NCBI RefSeq assembly: GCF_021869535.1
Contig: NW_026262668.1
Coordinates: forward strand, 69,709,558 to 69,773,557
Source: Mytilus californianus
Lineage: Eukaryota > Mollusca > Bivalvia > Mytilida > Mytilidae
Direction: 5' to 3'
DNA length: 64,000 nucleotides
The stretch's first letter is position 1. Each line of letters starts with the position of its first letter. A program made the translations under genes and the position numbers. Below the pieces are notes generated by a model. The model searched no databases. It was not told where the DNA came from and saw only the letters and a list, made by a program, of their open reading frames with translations. This document shows positions 24,878 to 36,560 of this stretch, piece after piece.

Positions 24878-25087
24878 ATAGGTTTCATAGCGAGTGAGAA
24901 TGGATATCGCTTGATATCAATTCGAGTTATTTAATTTCAATATAATAATAAACGAGCCTCCGGTGAGTTCATTATTACTATTTGAATAAAATAACGAGAG
25001 GAAATTACTTACTTACTTACTTACTTGAATTAAATAACGAGAGTTGATATCAAGCGATATCCCATTCTCACAAGTTGTTAAACCTAT
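24878..25087. mobile_element. Hairpin MITE with long inverted arms
   Basis: The left arm (from about 24878: ataggttt, then gtgagaatggatatcgct, tgatatcaa, gagttattta) is complementary to the right arm (ttgaattaaataacgag, ttgatatcaagcgatatc, ccattctcac, aaacctat, to about 25087). The arms are about 55 bp with few mismatches, around an interior with a (ttac)n run at 25006-25026. No coding capacity. I infer a MITE nested inside the 3-kb element. Confidence 0.65.
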
Positions 25088-25099
25088 TTGTCTTATGGT

Positions 25100-25925
25100 C
25101 AACACCATCACTGTGTTAAATTAAAATTTCAGCGAATCGTTGGTCTAGTGTTGTGCACACGAAATGTACATCGTCGTAACCTTTGATGGTCGTCAATGAC
25201 CTAATGAATAGCCAATGGAAACGCCGTAATGTCGTCTTATGATGCTGGATAAGCAAATAAAATAAACGCAGATTTTCGTATCACTTTTTCGTATCACACT
25301 CCATGCAGTGTGATATACGAAATGTCTATTCATGCAAGAAATATATAATAAGCCACAACCATAAGAGAATGAACTTTATTCTTTGAAAACGTGACGGGCG
25401 AATCATGCGCCAATGGCGCAGCTGTTATTATAAAACGGAGTAAGAAACCTACTGGACAGCAGAGAAGAATCAGAAAATTGCTATATGTAATAAAAAATAT
25501 TCTACTAAAAGAGGTATGCCCCCTCATTCACACACATTCACAGACTTAATCCGACCAGTTTTTATTCCCATTGTAAATAAATTCTGAATTAAATTTCATA
25601 TATTATAGTTAACAATGAAATGAATAATTCATCAGCTTAAATTCACTATTTGTACGTACGTCTCAATCCAAATTGTCTATGCTTACATTAGATTGACATT
25701 ATGAATATATACTGTACATGTAATTTATAAGATGTGACAAACAACAATATATACAAATGAACGATACTTGTTTATAAAGTGTAAGTGTTAGTACACCTTT
25801 ATCAAACTGATGAATGCATTGGTTTCGTGACTAAAAAATTACACAATTTGAACCCTTTTTTATTGTTTTTAAACGTAAATACACTGACACATAACATTCT
25901 AAGCTATAGGAAATTTGTATAATCA
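25100..25925. other. Interior of the 3-kb element, no gene
   Basis: Contains a hairpin cgtatcacact / agtgtgatatacg at 25287-25320. The minus frame 25330-25527 has no recognisable domain and no transposase signature. Confidence 0.4.
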
Positions 25926-26404
25926 CTCGATAAAACACGGACGCACTCGAAAAAGCCCGGACTGCTCTCGAAAAAACCCGAACACATAGAAATGAATTTA
26001 GTCTCAAAATGTCATTTTCGATGCAACAACAAGAATTTTTGTAAAGTGTTTGTATATCTAAGGATATATGGATTCCATGTATGCATTTCCATCGACATTT
26101 GCATTGGTATGTGTATAAAAATGGCTTTATTCTGTTTTTTGGAATAAAAGCATTATCAGGCTAAGTTCAACTTTTTTAACGAAAAATAATGTCGGATTGA
26201 TAATATCTTTTTATCTCAAATACTAACACTCCTTGTATATCTTTGTATATTAAACTTAAGATTCTATATCACGTCTTGTTAGAAAGGAAGTCTGTTTGTT
26301 TACATTTTGATCATATTCACTCGAAAAAAAGTGGTCACACTCGAAAAAACCCGATCAAATCACTCGAAAAACCACGAACACGGACACTATACCTACCGTG
26401 GATA

Positions 26405-27535
26405 ATTGCATTATGAAATTAAGATAAAAACTTCGTCGCAAATTTATGATACTACGAATCACTCCATCTCGTTTTAGTTACAATGTATATATATGCTTTT
26501 GTCGCAGAGATTATAACAACAAAGATTATCGTCATTAAATGTGTTAATATTTGACACTAGAGATTTTTTTGTTTTTCAAAAGTGGTAATATGTTATTACT
26601 TCCCGATGCAGATGTATTTTTCAGCTGGTTCTAGTTGGCCTTTTCTTAATATTTTTCGGTTTATTGCTTTCAAGCTTTTGATACTTTCGAATTTCCGGTG
26701 TTCGGTTTCTAGTACATACGGAGCATCATAAAAATTCAGTATCACGTTTATTTTGTATAACGTCCAATTTTATATCAATCTTAAATACAAACTATATTAT
26801 AGTGACCTTGTACAAACTAAGTTAATAAATTCCGCACTGAGGTTAGATAAAAATTACTGTCTTTAAAAGGTCGTTAAATGACAAAAATATGATTTGATAT
26901 TTAACCATGTTCGGAAATAGCACGAATTGAGCCCTCGTTATCTTTCATTAGATTGTCATACAGGCGTGTAAATCGTGCATGTTCAACACGAAATTTACGT
27001 AATTTGTGTTATGTCATAGAAAATGTAATTGAATTCTTAGATTATATTATATCGCATTTTAAAGTTGTCATCTGAAAAATTCATCGAATACAATAAATAT
27101 CACAATTTATCCCTTCCTTTTATGCATTTCCTTTCAAAGATTGTTATGAAAGAATACTGTCTAACGTTTAAACGTCTATCACAAGTATGATATTTAATTT
27201 TTGAACTCATAATTTTTCCATGAAAGGAAGTAGGTTCTAGTAAAGCGACATTCGCCCCGTCTATGAAAGGGATGTATGCACGTATGTACCCCAAAAGTAA
27301 AATTACAAAATTACCGAACTCCAAGGAAAATTCAAAACGGAAAGTCCCTTATCAAAAGCTCAAACACATCAAACGAATGGAAAACAACTGTCATATTCAT
27401 GACTTTGTACAGGCATTTCCTTATGTAAAAAATGGTGGATTAAATCTTGTTTTATAGCTAGCTAAACTTCTCACTTGTATGACAGTCGCATAAAATTCCA
27501 TTATATTGACAACAGTGTGTGAGCAAAACAAACAG
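26405..27535. other. No gene recognised
   Basis: AT-rich DNA; the frames at 27100-27324 (minus) and 27263-27457 (plus) overlap antisense and show no domain. Confidence 0.4.
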
Positions 27536-27539
27536 ATAT

Positions 27540-27785
27540 AATACTGCATTTTTATGCACCTGTCCGAAGTCAGGAGCCTGTTGTTCAGTGTTTGTCGTTT
27601 GTTGGTGTGGTTTATAGGTGTTTCTCGTTTCTCGTTTTTTATATAGATTAGACCGTTGGTTTTCCTGTTTGAATTGTTTTACACTAGTCATTTTGGGGCC
27701 CTTTATAGCTTGTTGTTCGGTATGAGACTCCGTGTTGAAGGCCGTACTTTGACATATAATTGTTAACTTTTTATACATTGACAGA
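27540..27785 (+). repeat. Naiad 3'-tail fragment
   Basis: Plus-oriented blocks gcacctgtccgaagtcagga, tgttgttcagtgtttgtcg, tagaccgttggttttcctg, attttggggccctttatag and gaaggccgtactttgacata. It is the complement of the tail at 2066-2435. The 139-residue minus frame at 27458-27877 is repeat-derived. Confidence 0.7.
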
Positions 27786-28170
27786 AATGAAAGACAAGAA
27801 TACAAAAAATGACCATAGCGCAATAACACAATGGCGGGATGTATAAATACCGAGCCACGCCAAAAGGATATTATCAAAATGGACTAAACAGTAAAGGTTA
27901 AAAATATACAAAGACGCACAAAAAGAACACTATAACACGTAATTAAGACAATAAACAACGTCAGTACCTAGAACCATAATGGATTATTTGAGAAGTTGAT
28001 ATGGAATATTTATCAAGAAGGTCTTGGTATCTTCCGATGAACCTTTTAGAAGAAGGACGAGACGTTCTTTGACATAACCCTGGTTTGTCAACATTCTGCT
28101 CAGACACTGGTCCGAGAAGCAACTGCAAGCTCTTGAATACCGAATGAGTTAGGAAATACATATATTCATA
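27786..28170 (-). repeat. Dispersed repeat with short open frame
   Basis: Contains gggatgtataaataccgag, aaatggactaaacagtaaag and then tgatatggaatatttatcaa, cttggtatcttccgatgaac, ccctggtttgtcaacattct and gcaactgcaagctcttgaat. I associate these with a common mussel repeat. The minus frame 27961-28161 reads SVFKSLQLLLGPVSEQNVDK then FIGRYQDLLDKYSISTSQII, which looks like the C-terminus of a transposon protein, but I cannot name it. Confidence 0.4.
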
Positions 28171-28341
28171 TCAGTTGAAGTAAAATCGATCATCACTTTT
28201 TTCCAACAGTGAATTTTATCCGAAAAACAAGTTGGTTTGCAACGGCACATGATAAGTGACTCTGACTTTTTCATTTCAATACATCAGACATCTCTTTAGG
28301 TTGTCGATGTCTGCATTGTTATTCAAATCTTGTCTTAATAA

Positions 28342-28750
28342 ATCATCAAAGATACCAGACTTATAATGTGGTACACCAGACGCAGGTTATCGGTGGCGCT
28401 CGGATCAAAACAGTTGCAAAGCCAAAGAAGAGCATTAATAACCGAAAATTCCGAAAATGTGTGCCTATTACGGCTAAGGCATTCTTTACCTGGAGGCAGA
28501 AAAATCTTAGTGTTTTGAGTATTTCAACATTTTATAAACAGTAAAATAACAGAGAAATGAATATATCAATGATATTTCATGTCAGCAAAAAAGTGCTGAC
28601 TACTGGGAAACGTCCACCAGCAGTGGCATCGACACAGTGGTTGAAATAACTCACCAATACCAGGCTTATAATTTGGTACGCCAGGCGCGGGTTTTATCCA
28701 TGCAAGACTCATCAGTGGTGCTCGAATCAAAACAGTTAACTCTCCGGTGG
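28342..28750 (+). repeat. Tandem pair of a roughly 305-bp dispersed repeat
   Basis: aaatcatcaaagataccagac at about 28341 and aactcaccaataccaggct at about 28649 start two units. Each continues with gtacgccaggcgcgggtt-like, ctcatcagtggtgctcg and tcaaaacagtt blocks. The first unit is followed by the interior gtcagcaaaaaagtgctgac and agcagtggcatcgac. The spacing of about 305 bp suggests tandem organisation. It is the same family as 7540-7730 and 29818-29950. Confidence 0.65.
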
Positions 28751-28754
28751 GAGG

Positions 28755-29640
28755 GGTAGATTAAGAATTTGCTATACCGTGGGGGGTTTGTCTTTCTGTG
28801 ACGATAGTATTTTTTTGGTTAGCTTGTTTACTAAGGTACTGTCTAATTTGTGTATACATATCCTTTTAATACTGCAAAAATGTGCAAGATTTATTTTTTT
28901 TGAGAAAAAAAAGCTCTTATTTTAAATCATCATCTGGGTGACTTATATATAATAACAGAATAGAGTTCCAATGTCCTCCGCGTTGCACATATTTTATCTA
29001 TCCAAGGGCAATAACTAAAAAAAACCTTCTTTTTTTGTCGTTCTTTAAAACTTTTTACAAATATCTTAGAGAAATGAAGGCTCATTTGAGAGTAAATACA
29101 AAGCAATTTCCAATACAGTTTATATTTCCGAGGGGCATTACTCTTTTAAAAATATTTGATCGGCACTGATTTTTGAACTTATATAAACCTTTGATATAAA
29201 TTTGATAAAAATCGGGCATGAATTGTACACATGAGAACGCTAACAATGCAATTTTCCATCTAATCAATATTTTAAAATAATTGATCGACACTGATTTTCG
29301 AACTTGTTCGAGACATTGCTGATATTAACCTATGATGTAATTTTCATAATAATCTGGAAGGAATTGTACACATGATAGCGCTGACAATGAAATTCTCATT
29401 ATAATTAATATTTTTAAGTGGCATAACTCTTTTAAAATTAATTGATCTGCTCTGATTTTCGAACTTGTCTGAGACATTGCTGACATAAACTTGTGATATA
29501 AGTTTTATAAAACTCTGGAAAGAATTGTACACGTGAGAGCGCTTATAAGACCGGACCGACAGACGGACACACGGACGGACGGACGGACGCCCGGTATTTC
29601 TATGTCCCCCGCAACACGTCGCGCGGGGGACAAAAATAAA
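28755..29640. repeat. Degenerate tandem-repeat element ending in (GGAC)n
   Basis: A motif gatcggcactgattttcgaa occurs at about 29159, 29283 and 29443 with variants. Each is followed by gacattgctgatattaacct-like, ctggaaggaattgtacac and atgagagcgct blocks, giving repeats of about 125-160 bp. The right end has (ggac)n at 29571-29590, then cccccgcaacacgtcgcgcg with a GC-rich hairpin. I know of no function. Confidence 0.6.
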
Positions 29641-30180
29641 GAGATGTGGTGAGACCGCCAATAAGACAACTATTCATCAGAGACCAAAGGACATTGATGT
29701 CAACAACTATAGGGCTCAAATCATAGAAAATATGAAAAATCATACAGCATAGTAAGCTATTAATTAAGACCCCGGCATGACAAAATGGGAGAATTCAAGA
29801 GAAAACCAACGGCCTGAATAAACTCATCATAGATATCAGGATTCAAATTTTGTTCGCTAAACGCGTGTGTTCGTCTACAAAAGACTCATCACTGACACTC
29901 GAATATAAAAAATGTAAAAAAAAGGCCAAATAAAGTACGAAGTTCATACTTGATCAACAAGCGAGAAACAGACAGGTCAGAAAGCAACCAAAGACAACAA
30001 CTGTATTATAGACTCCTGACTTTTGACAGGCACATAAAATTTTTTGCGAAGTTTAACATGTTTGTGAGCTCTTAACTCTCCCACAAACCTGGGAGAGTGG
30101 TGTAATGGATCAACATAAACCAAACTATAAAAATCAGTTGAAAAAGGGCGATTCATTAGATCACCACTTAGTACAAAAAA
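29640..30180 (-). repeat. Naiad 3'-tail with another repeat inserted
   Basis: Tail blocks agagatgtggtgagaccgcc, aagaccccggcatgacaaaa and aaaccaacggcctga run to 29815. A 130-bp copy of the gacgcgcgtttcgt family interrupts (29818-29950). The tail then resumes with gaaagcaaccaaagacaaca, gactcctgacttttgacagg and gggagagtggtgtaa. The order shows insertion of the second repeat into an older Naiad tail. Confidence 0.65.
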
Positions 30181-30181
30181 C

Positions 30182-30216
30182 CATGGAAGTATTATATTGA
30201 ATATAATACTTCCATG
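30182..30216. repeat. 35-bp near-perfect palindrome
   Basis: Arms catggaagtattatatt and aatataatacttccatg are perfect 17-bp complements around a single g. It sits where the Naiad tail normally runs from the accac block into aaaactaacaaaaag, so it looks like a small fold-back insertion (template switching). Confidence 0.9.
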
Positions 30217-30224
30217 AAAAAACT

Positions 30225-33010
30225 AACAAAAAGACCCAAAAAGAATGTCAGTGTAATTAATTTTACCTTTTCGAATATTTTGGATATAAATTTATCTGTT
30301 ATAGTATTTTAATATATCGTCTTTATCATAAAACATATAATGGAAAAGTCAGGACTAATACTGGAAACTTTAAACGGTAAATAAAAGCCCAACTAAATTA
30401 AATAAATGTAATGATTGACGTAATGAGATATTGCCAGTGTCTTATCAAATAATTCCTTGAACAGGATTGTGCTTTTGAAGTAGAATATTTTTGTAATCTT
30501 AACTTTTTAATCGTATATATTTATTTGAATACACCCAAGTATAAGTCTTATTAGCCCATTCTAGGTGTGCAAGTAAAATATAGTTCAAAAGAACACATGA
30601 ACTATTTATGTGTTGCCAGTGACTGATTTGTTTTGATTCGAGTTCATTTGCCATCTGAGACTGATGTCAAGAAACACTCTCATAAACTACGTAGTTTGTT
30701 ATATTGAAGTAATAAACCAGTCCAGTACCAGTTAATTTACAGAGGTTATACATGTAACATGATATATATCATAGCATAATTATTCATAACAAACTCATTG
30801 TTTACGACTATTTGTTCTGTGCAGAATTATTTGTTACTGTTTTCTGAACTTATAAAATTGATCTGGAACAACTGGGTCATGGCAACTGATCATTAACACG
30901 TTATAAAAGTAAAATTTTTGGAACCTAAACACCACTTACTTTATTTTTTAAAGCAAATCTTATTGTGTCTAGTACAAAATACTAAAAAGCTACAAGAAAT
31001 ATGCTAAGATGAGCTAGAAACACACATTTATAGTAAGTTTCAAACGAATTGTTCAATGATCAGAAATAAGTTAAACAACTGTGTTTGCCGGCTAGATTAC
31101 TTTCTGATGTAAATGTTTAAAGAACAGATCGAGGGAAAGGAAAATGAGAACGATTGAAAAAAATTTAAAAAAAGACGCAAAATTGAATAAAAAAGAAACC
31201 CAAAAAGAAACAAAGAAACAAAAACTAAAAAAATAAGAAATATAGCAATCAGAAAAGGGAAAAAATAAATAGTCAACAAACAGAACAAAAATAGGAGATA
31301 TTAAGTGCATGTTCCAGAGCTTTAAATAACAGAGATATCAATCCTCAGTATCAATCACTTTGAAATCCAACTTATTCAACAAAACAAATAACATCTGCTT
31401 CCGTTTGTTATTGATTTCATATCAATAATATTAGCTTTCAATTAAGTAAACAAATAATGGCTACTGTGCCGCCAAAATGAACTGCACACGATTTAATAAG
31501 GGTAACCAGTACATCGACGTCTGGCATTATCGCAGGCTAGTGGTAATTTCTCTCACTCTTTCGTCTATTTCAGGCCGATGATGACGTAAAAGAAAGTCGT
31601 TATGTTGGTTAGTTTAATCAGCCAAGGTAATTACACGGTTAGCTTTAGACATACGAGCAATCTTAATAACAAACAACGAGGGTCTGGAATATTCGTTTAA
31701 TTATATCTTATCATTTTTTTTTAAATATTTAAAAGATTATTCCACAGATGTATATAATAGGGTTTTTTTTCCCCAAAGTGATGTAAAGTTCACCTGATAG
31801 CATCTGATACGTCCGCCTTAACAAACCATCAATAAATGGGTTAGGTGAATGAAACACCAAAACAAAGATTTATTGTGAAATTATTTTTTTACGTCATGAA
31901 TTAAGTGCAAAATGTTTGATTATAATAGTAGATAATAACCATACACCAACTATAGTTGTACTTATTGAGAGAAAAGTTAAAGACTTAAAATGCTAACCTT
32001 CAGCTAACATCGCGGTATGCAATAGAGATAAATTAAGGAGAATTTTAACCTACATACATTTGTAAACATTGTTTTCTGTTCTGCAAAAGACATTTTTGAG
32101 AGGAATGATACATTCATTAAGATTAAATCATAACTAAAGAAATGTCTGTTGAACAAATTGCTATTGAAAGGCGCTTGAGTTTTGTGTAGTTTTTTCTGTC
32201 TGCATTAAGCATCGATCTTTTAACAAGCTACTGCATATCTTCTTGAATAGAAGAAGACTTTACCACCCAGGTATATTTTAGAAGATCTATTTTAACATCC
32301 TGATTGGTATACTCAACGTTTACCTGATGTGAATGAAACTTTATTTACTTTGAGAGATAGCGTGATAAATAGATTACTAGTATTTTGACTGTACAGTCAT
32401 GAAATATATATGAGAATTATTCAGAGAAATTATAGAACTATTGATACATTTAATTGTATTGACCTCTTTTTCCATTGAGATTTGATAATTCCATGACTAA
32501 AGAAGAGATTTTGCAATAACCATCGGCATTTTAAGAGAAATCATTTCTCCTCTGAGAAATTCTTAAATGGGATTACAACAAATAACCTTTATTTAGAAGA
32601 AAAGAATCTGAAGTCATAGATAATTTAAAAAAAACTGGCAAGGGAGTACTGAGTTTGTCGAAGCTCAAGTGAAGTCTCTTTTGAACATAAAGTTACAGTT
32701 GTTTCTGTAAATAGTTGTTGACATTTTCTAATGAATGGTTTGCCATGATGGACACCTGTATAGTATAACGTAATTATCGCTTGATGTAATTTTAGATCAC
32801 CTTGGGAATACGAGTAATTGATTTTCTTTCATAATTACAGCAATTGACAATTTCTAGGGATTATTGATTAATTTTGTCATTGGCTGGAAGAAACATATCT
32901 ATTAACAGAGCTATGAATGTGCACTTTGTTAAAATTGTTTCATGAAATAACATCATATTGAATATTATTGACCACATATTGGAGATACCAGTACAGACGC
33001 TTCACAACTA
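30225..33010. other. No gene recognised
   Basis: AT-rich DNA. Frames at 31092-31310 (minus) are lysine/phenylalanine low-complexity artefacts. If the mini-exon at 33014 is real, the RGS promoter and 5' UTR would lie in the last few hundred bases, but I see no clear TATA or initiator. Confidence 0.35.
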
Positions 33011-33013
33011 AAA

Positions 33014-33019
33014 ATGAGG
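33014..33019 (+). CDS. Candidate first coding mini-exon of the RGS gene
   Basis: ATG AGG is followed directly by GTAAGA, a good splice donor, in phase 0. The first visible RGS exon at 41878 has a phase-0 acceptor and no start codon at its beginning, so this exon would join it in frame. The intron would be about 8.9 kb. Six coding bases occur by chance easily; this is only a suggestion. Confidence 0.2.
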
Positions 33020-33029
33020 GTAAGAATTT

Positions 33030-35640
33030 GTTTTTTCCACATTTTACATAATTTCAAATAATAATTCGATTTGGTTCATTCGAAATTCTCTATTATTTTT
33101 GGACATCCTATGGATTTCATTTGAAAACTATATTCTACTAATATATACCGGGATGTATGTTTATAAAACTAAAACGTTCATTTTAAAAATTATTTTTCAT
33201 GTTCATTTATAATTTTTTTGTTTGTTTATTATTTTCAATTTTTTCATACTTATCTGTAAAAGGTACACAGATACGCAATGTTTTGCAACATGAACTGTAC
33301 CCACTGACAAAATAATGGCCCTCGACTCGCTCGCTTACCATTTCTGTAACATAGCATTATCATACCATAAATTTGGATTGGCATGATTTTAAAACAATTA
33401 TAGTGTTTTTGTACTGTGGTAAATTAATGACAGTATCAAATTAACAAGCGTGGACGATCGTAATTTAGCTACTCTGCACCAATAGTTCTTTTCTCCATTG
33501 TCAGTAGTATAAACAAATACGTACTTGATACATTTTAGTCTTTTTTACCATCTAGTTGTAGTTATAAATATAAGGCCTATAATAGCTTGTAATCCTCAAT
33601 CATCTTTCATTGAAATCTTAAGCCCTACATTATCTATATGTCATGCATATTCACAAATGTAAGATATAATTAAGTAGACTGAAGATTAATTGCACCAAAT
33701 ATGAAACATACGGTGTTTTTCCCTTGCTTGCGTCATTTTAATACCAATCCTTCGGAAACATTTTTTTTTTTTGCTTTTATGACTAGTTATATTATATAAC
33801 AACTATTACACTGTTTTGAATGAAGTTATTCCTCGTACAATGTACTGAAGAGTATAAAAGACATTTTCTGGATGTCATTAATGCGAGTAAAATTTTGCAA
33901 TTTAGAGATATGTCTGACTCAGATACATGTAGCATTCAATTTCACTTTTTTTCCAACATCAAATGGAATGAAATGTTTTGATTAGAATATTTGCTAGAAT
34001 CATCTGTGTACATTCGCCCGCATTTTCTAAAATATTGGAGTTCGACAAGAACACAATCTAAAAAGTTTACGAACTCTTCATTATTTATCTTCAACGAATC
34101 TTTATCTAGGTCTAAAATATATAAATCATGATTGGTTTTTAATCAGGCTCTAAAGATTCTAGATTAAAAGAGGGGGATGCTTTGAGATCTAACAAAAGTT
34201 TAATCCCGCAACGTGTCCACGTGCCTGTCCCAATTCAGGATTATCGTCAATGGTAAAAGTTGTCGGAAAACAAAAGAAAGAAATCCGAAACGGTTATATG
34301 AAGACGGGAAACGGAAATTAATCAATTTTTAGTTAGCCAATCTGTTATGAACATCGATTTGTAAAAATATATGTTTATATATAAAAAGTGCACACTTGTT
34401 TGATTAAGAAATGTCGATATGTCGTGTTAAATTTGTACATGTATACATGAATGATAGCCGATCCTTGAATGAAACAGGTGTAAGATAAATATATATCTTC
34501 ATGACTAACGTCGACAACATCCGTTCTGAAATAACCTTATTTTCCTTATCTTGCGCCCTTAAAATAAAACAAAATTGTAAAACTAATTCAGTTTAGACTG
34601 ATCACATGTTGCATCCAGACTCTGCATTAAATCTGTACGTCTTTATAACACATTATTACACTATTCACATAAGATAAAATTCAACTTTTTAGTTTTCTTA
34701 TACTATCTTCTACTTTAACGATTGCTACATTGCAGCTCTTACTGACAAAAGTGCACTGCAGTTTTTTTTCTAAAATGATGTTTAAAAAAAACGTTTTCTT
34801 GGTTATTTCATGATAGATATATTATGTGCATTCATTGTTACAAATTTACCTTACATTCTGGCGGCTAAACGTCAATCAAACAAAAAACCAATAACCCAAT
34901 AAAACCTTAAAATACATTCAGAATAGAGGCCATCCTAATAATTGGAACTTCAATGATAGATAAGTGTCTATACCATTAAATGTTCCTTCGACTCTGGGGA
35001 TGCTAAGACCAGTCATGTATTGAAACTGGTCTCTCTCTCTCTCTCGTTAGTATTTTATTATAATGCAAATAAACTGGTTTCGTAAATCAGGACATGTGGT
35101 ACATTTTCAGCTGGAGGTTTTGTCGATGTTTAATCGTTTAACCCTTAACAATGTTAAGAGATACTTGAGTAGGAGTTTATTTCCTTATTTGAGTGCTATA
35201 AACATCCTGTTTATTTTTCACAATAATCCGTACACATTTTACTATGAAACTTAGTGAGAATTCTTAGCAACCTTATAATGAAGAAGACTAGGGATTGATA
35301 TGTTGTGTTGCCTCAGGTTCCATGGAATCAATAAACTTGCATGTGATTCCGAATTACATGTATCAACGCCAACGTTTCATTTTGAGGTAATTAATCTTTA
35401 AATTATTAATGAGATCTGTAATCTAAATGAACATATTTCTTTTGTTGAAATACTATAGATCTGCACAAATGTGTCCAAAGTGGGGTTTTGTGTTTGCTGG
35501 CCGGGGGAGGGAGTGGCCACGTTATCGGTTTGTCTCGGATGAATTTGTCCTGTTAAACATCGTACTTACTTATTTGTATATTTATTTTTCAAAAATGAAG
35601 CGGGGTGTGGTTCTAAAAAGAAAATAATATCTGCTTTTTT
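33030..35640. other. No gene recognised (possible RGS intron)
   Basis: AT-rich DNA with a (ct)n run at 35029-35045. Short frames at 35063-35254 and 35427-35627 lack any domain. Confidence 0.4.
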
Positions 35641-35641
35641 C

Positions 35642-35780
35642 GTAGTCCAAATAGTTATTACAAAATGTACTTCTTGAAAGGCTATTTTAATTTTGTTTTT
35701 CTGTGACGCCTTCCTACGACGACGTATCAGAAAAAAAAAATTAAAATAGCCTTCCAAGACGTCATAATCATTTGGACTAC
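35642..35780. mobile_element. Short hairpin MITE
   Basis: The left arm (gtagtccaaatagttatta, then cttgaaaggctattttaat, ttttctg) pairs with the right arm (cagaaaaaaaaaattaaaat, agccttccaag, then ataatcatttggactac). The arms are about 55-60 bp with a short central loop near 35705-35728. The 139-bp fold-back has no coding capacity. Confidence 0.75.
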
Positions 35781-36214
35781 ATTTTTCGGTTCTTTGCCCA
35801 AGGTGTATTCCATTGTTTTCATATCTCTGATAATCTACTCCCGTTGATACATGGTTTCATATTTTTCTGTTGACGTTCATTTACCATTTTGCAATTTATT
35901 TCTGTAATTTGCAACACATGGCCTAGTCATGAAAAAAAAACACTATTCTTTGATGTTCAATGTTTTCACTTCTTATGTTTATCTCTTTTTCAAATTATTG
36001 GTTTCACCTACCTGTACTTAGTGAAACTATCTGAACCATGTGTTGTTCGTTGTTGTTTGTCTTTGTTCGTACGTCTGTTTTTTGTGAAGGAATCGGATGT
36101 TGGTGGTTGGTTTTGTTCTGTTGTTCTAACTGTCCACTATTTATGGGTAATTCCTAATATCTTTTTATATAATATGTATCATTACATTGGTAGCAATGAA
36201 TTACATTGATTTCC

Positions 36215-36560
36215 CAGTCAAATAAAAACCGATAATTTCACATGTGAAATAAACGTGGTTATTTCACTCTCTGACGTCATACAACAATAGGCGTTGTCAA
36301 GACGTCGATAACGTCGGATCAAAACAAACTGTGAATGCGTAGAAAAAAAGATATAGTTCCTTACATTTTCTACATTAATTTCATTTAAAAAAAGCCATTT
36401 GCCAATGTAATAAAAAGAATAACTAATCAAAGAATTCAAATATCGAAAAATATTCAACTCGTGACCGAACAACATTGATAATTAACTCATGCGCTACGCG
36501 CATTCGTGAATTAATGTGTTGAATATTTTTCTCTATTTGAATTCTTCGATTAGTTATTCT
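36215..36560. mobile_element. MITE-like element, copy also in RGS intron 1
   Basis: The left part (36228-36300) has gataatttcacatgtgaaat, aacgtggttatttcac, gacgtcatacaacaatagg and cgttgtcaag. The right part (36416-36560) is a 60-bp-armed hairpin: agaataactaatcaaagaat, tcaaatatcgaaaaatattc against gaatatttttctctatttga, attcttcgattagttattct. The same sequence in reverse orientation lies at about 42600-42865, inside the RGS gene. It is therefore mobile. Confidence 0.7.

Larger units (their letters stand above)
23395..26400. mobile_element. 3-kb DNA-transposon-like element with subterminal TTTTTCGAG repeats
   Basis: The first 20 bp, CACGGTAGGTATAGTGTCCG (23395-23414), are repeated perfectly and inverted at 26381-26400. 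The similarity extends inward with tcgtggtttttcgagtga on both sides. Next to each end lie several copies of a ttttttcgagtg / ccgggttttttcgag unit: left at about 23428-23490 and 23636-23735, right at about 25925-25990 and 26320-26370 (inverted). Perfect inverted ends plus arrayed subterminal repeats are the signature of a cut-and-paste DNA transposon. No transposase is seen, so it looks non-autonomous. The target duplication is unclear, so the superfamily is open. Other repeats are nested inside (24045-24840, 24878-25087). Confidence 0.75.

Noticed and set aside
27458-27877. 139-residue minus open frame
   Set aside because: Made from a Naiad tail; the same residues appear at 2179-2415.
31092-31310. 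Phe-rich minus open frame
   Set aside because: Produced by an A-rich low-complexity stretch.
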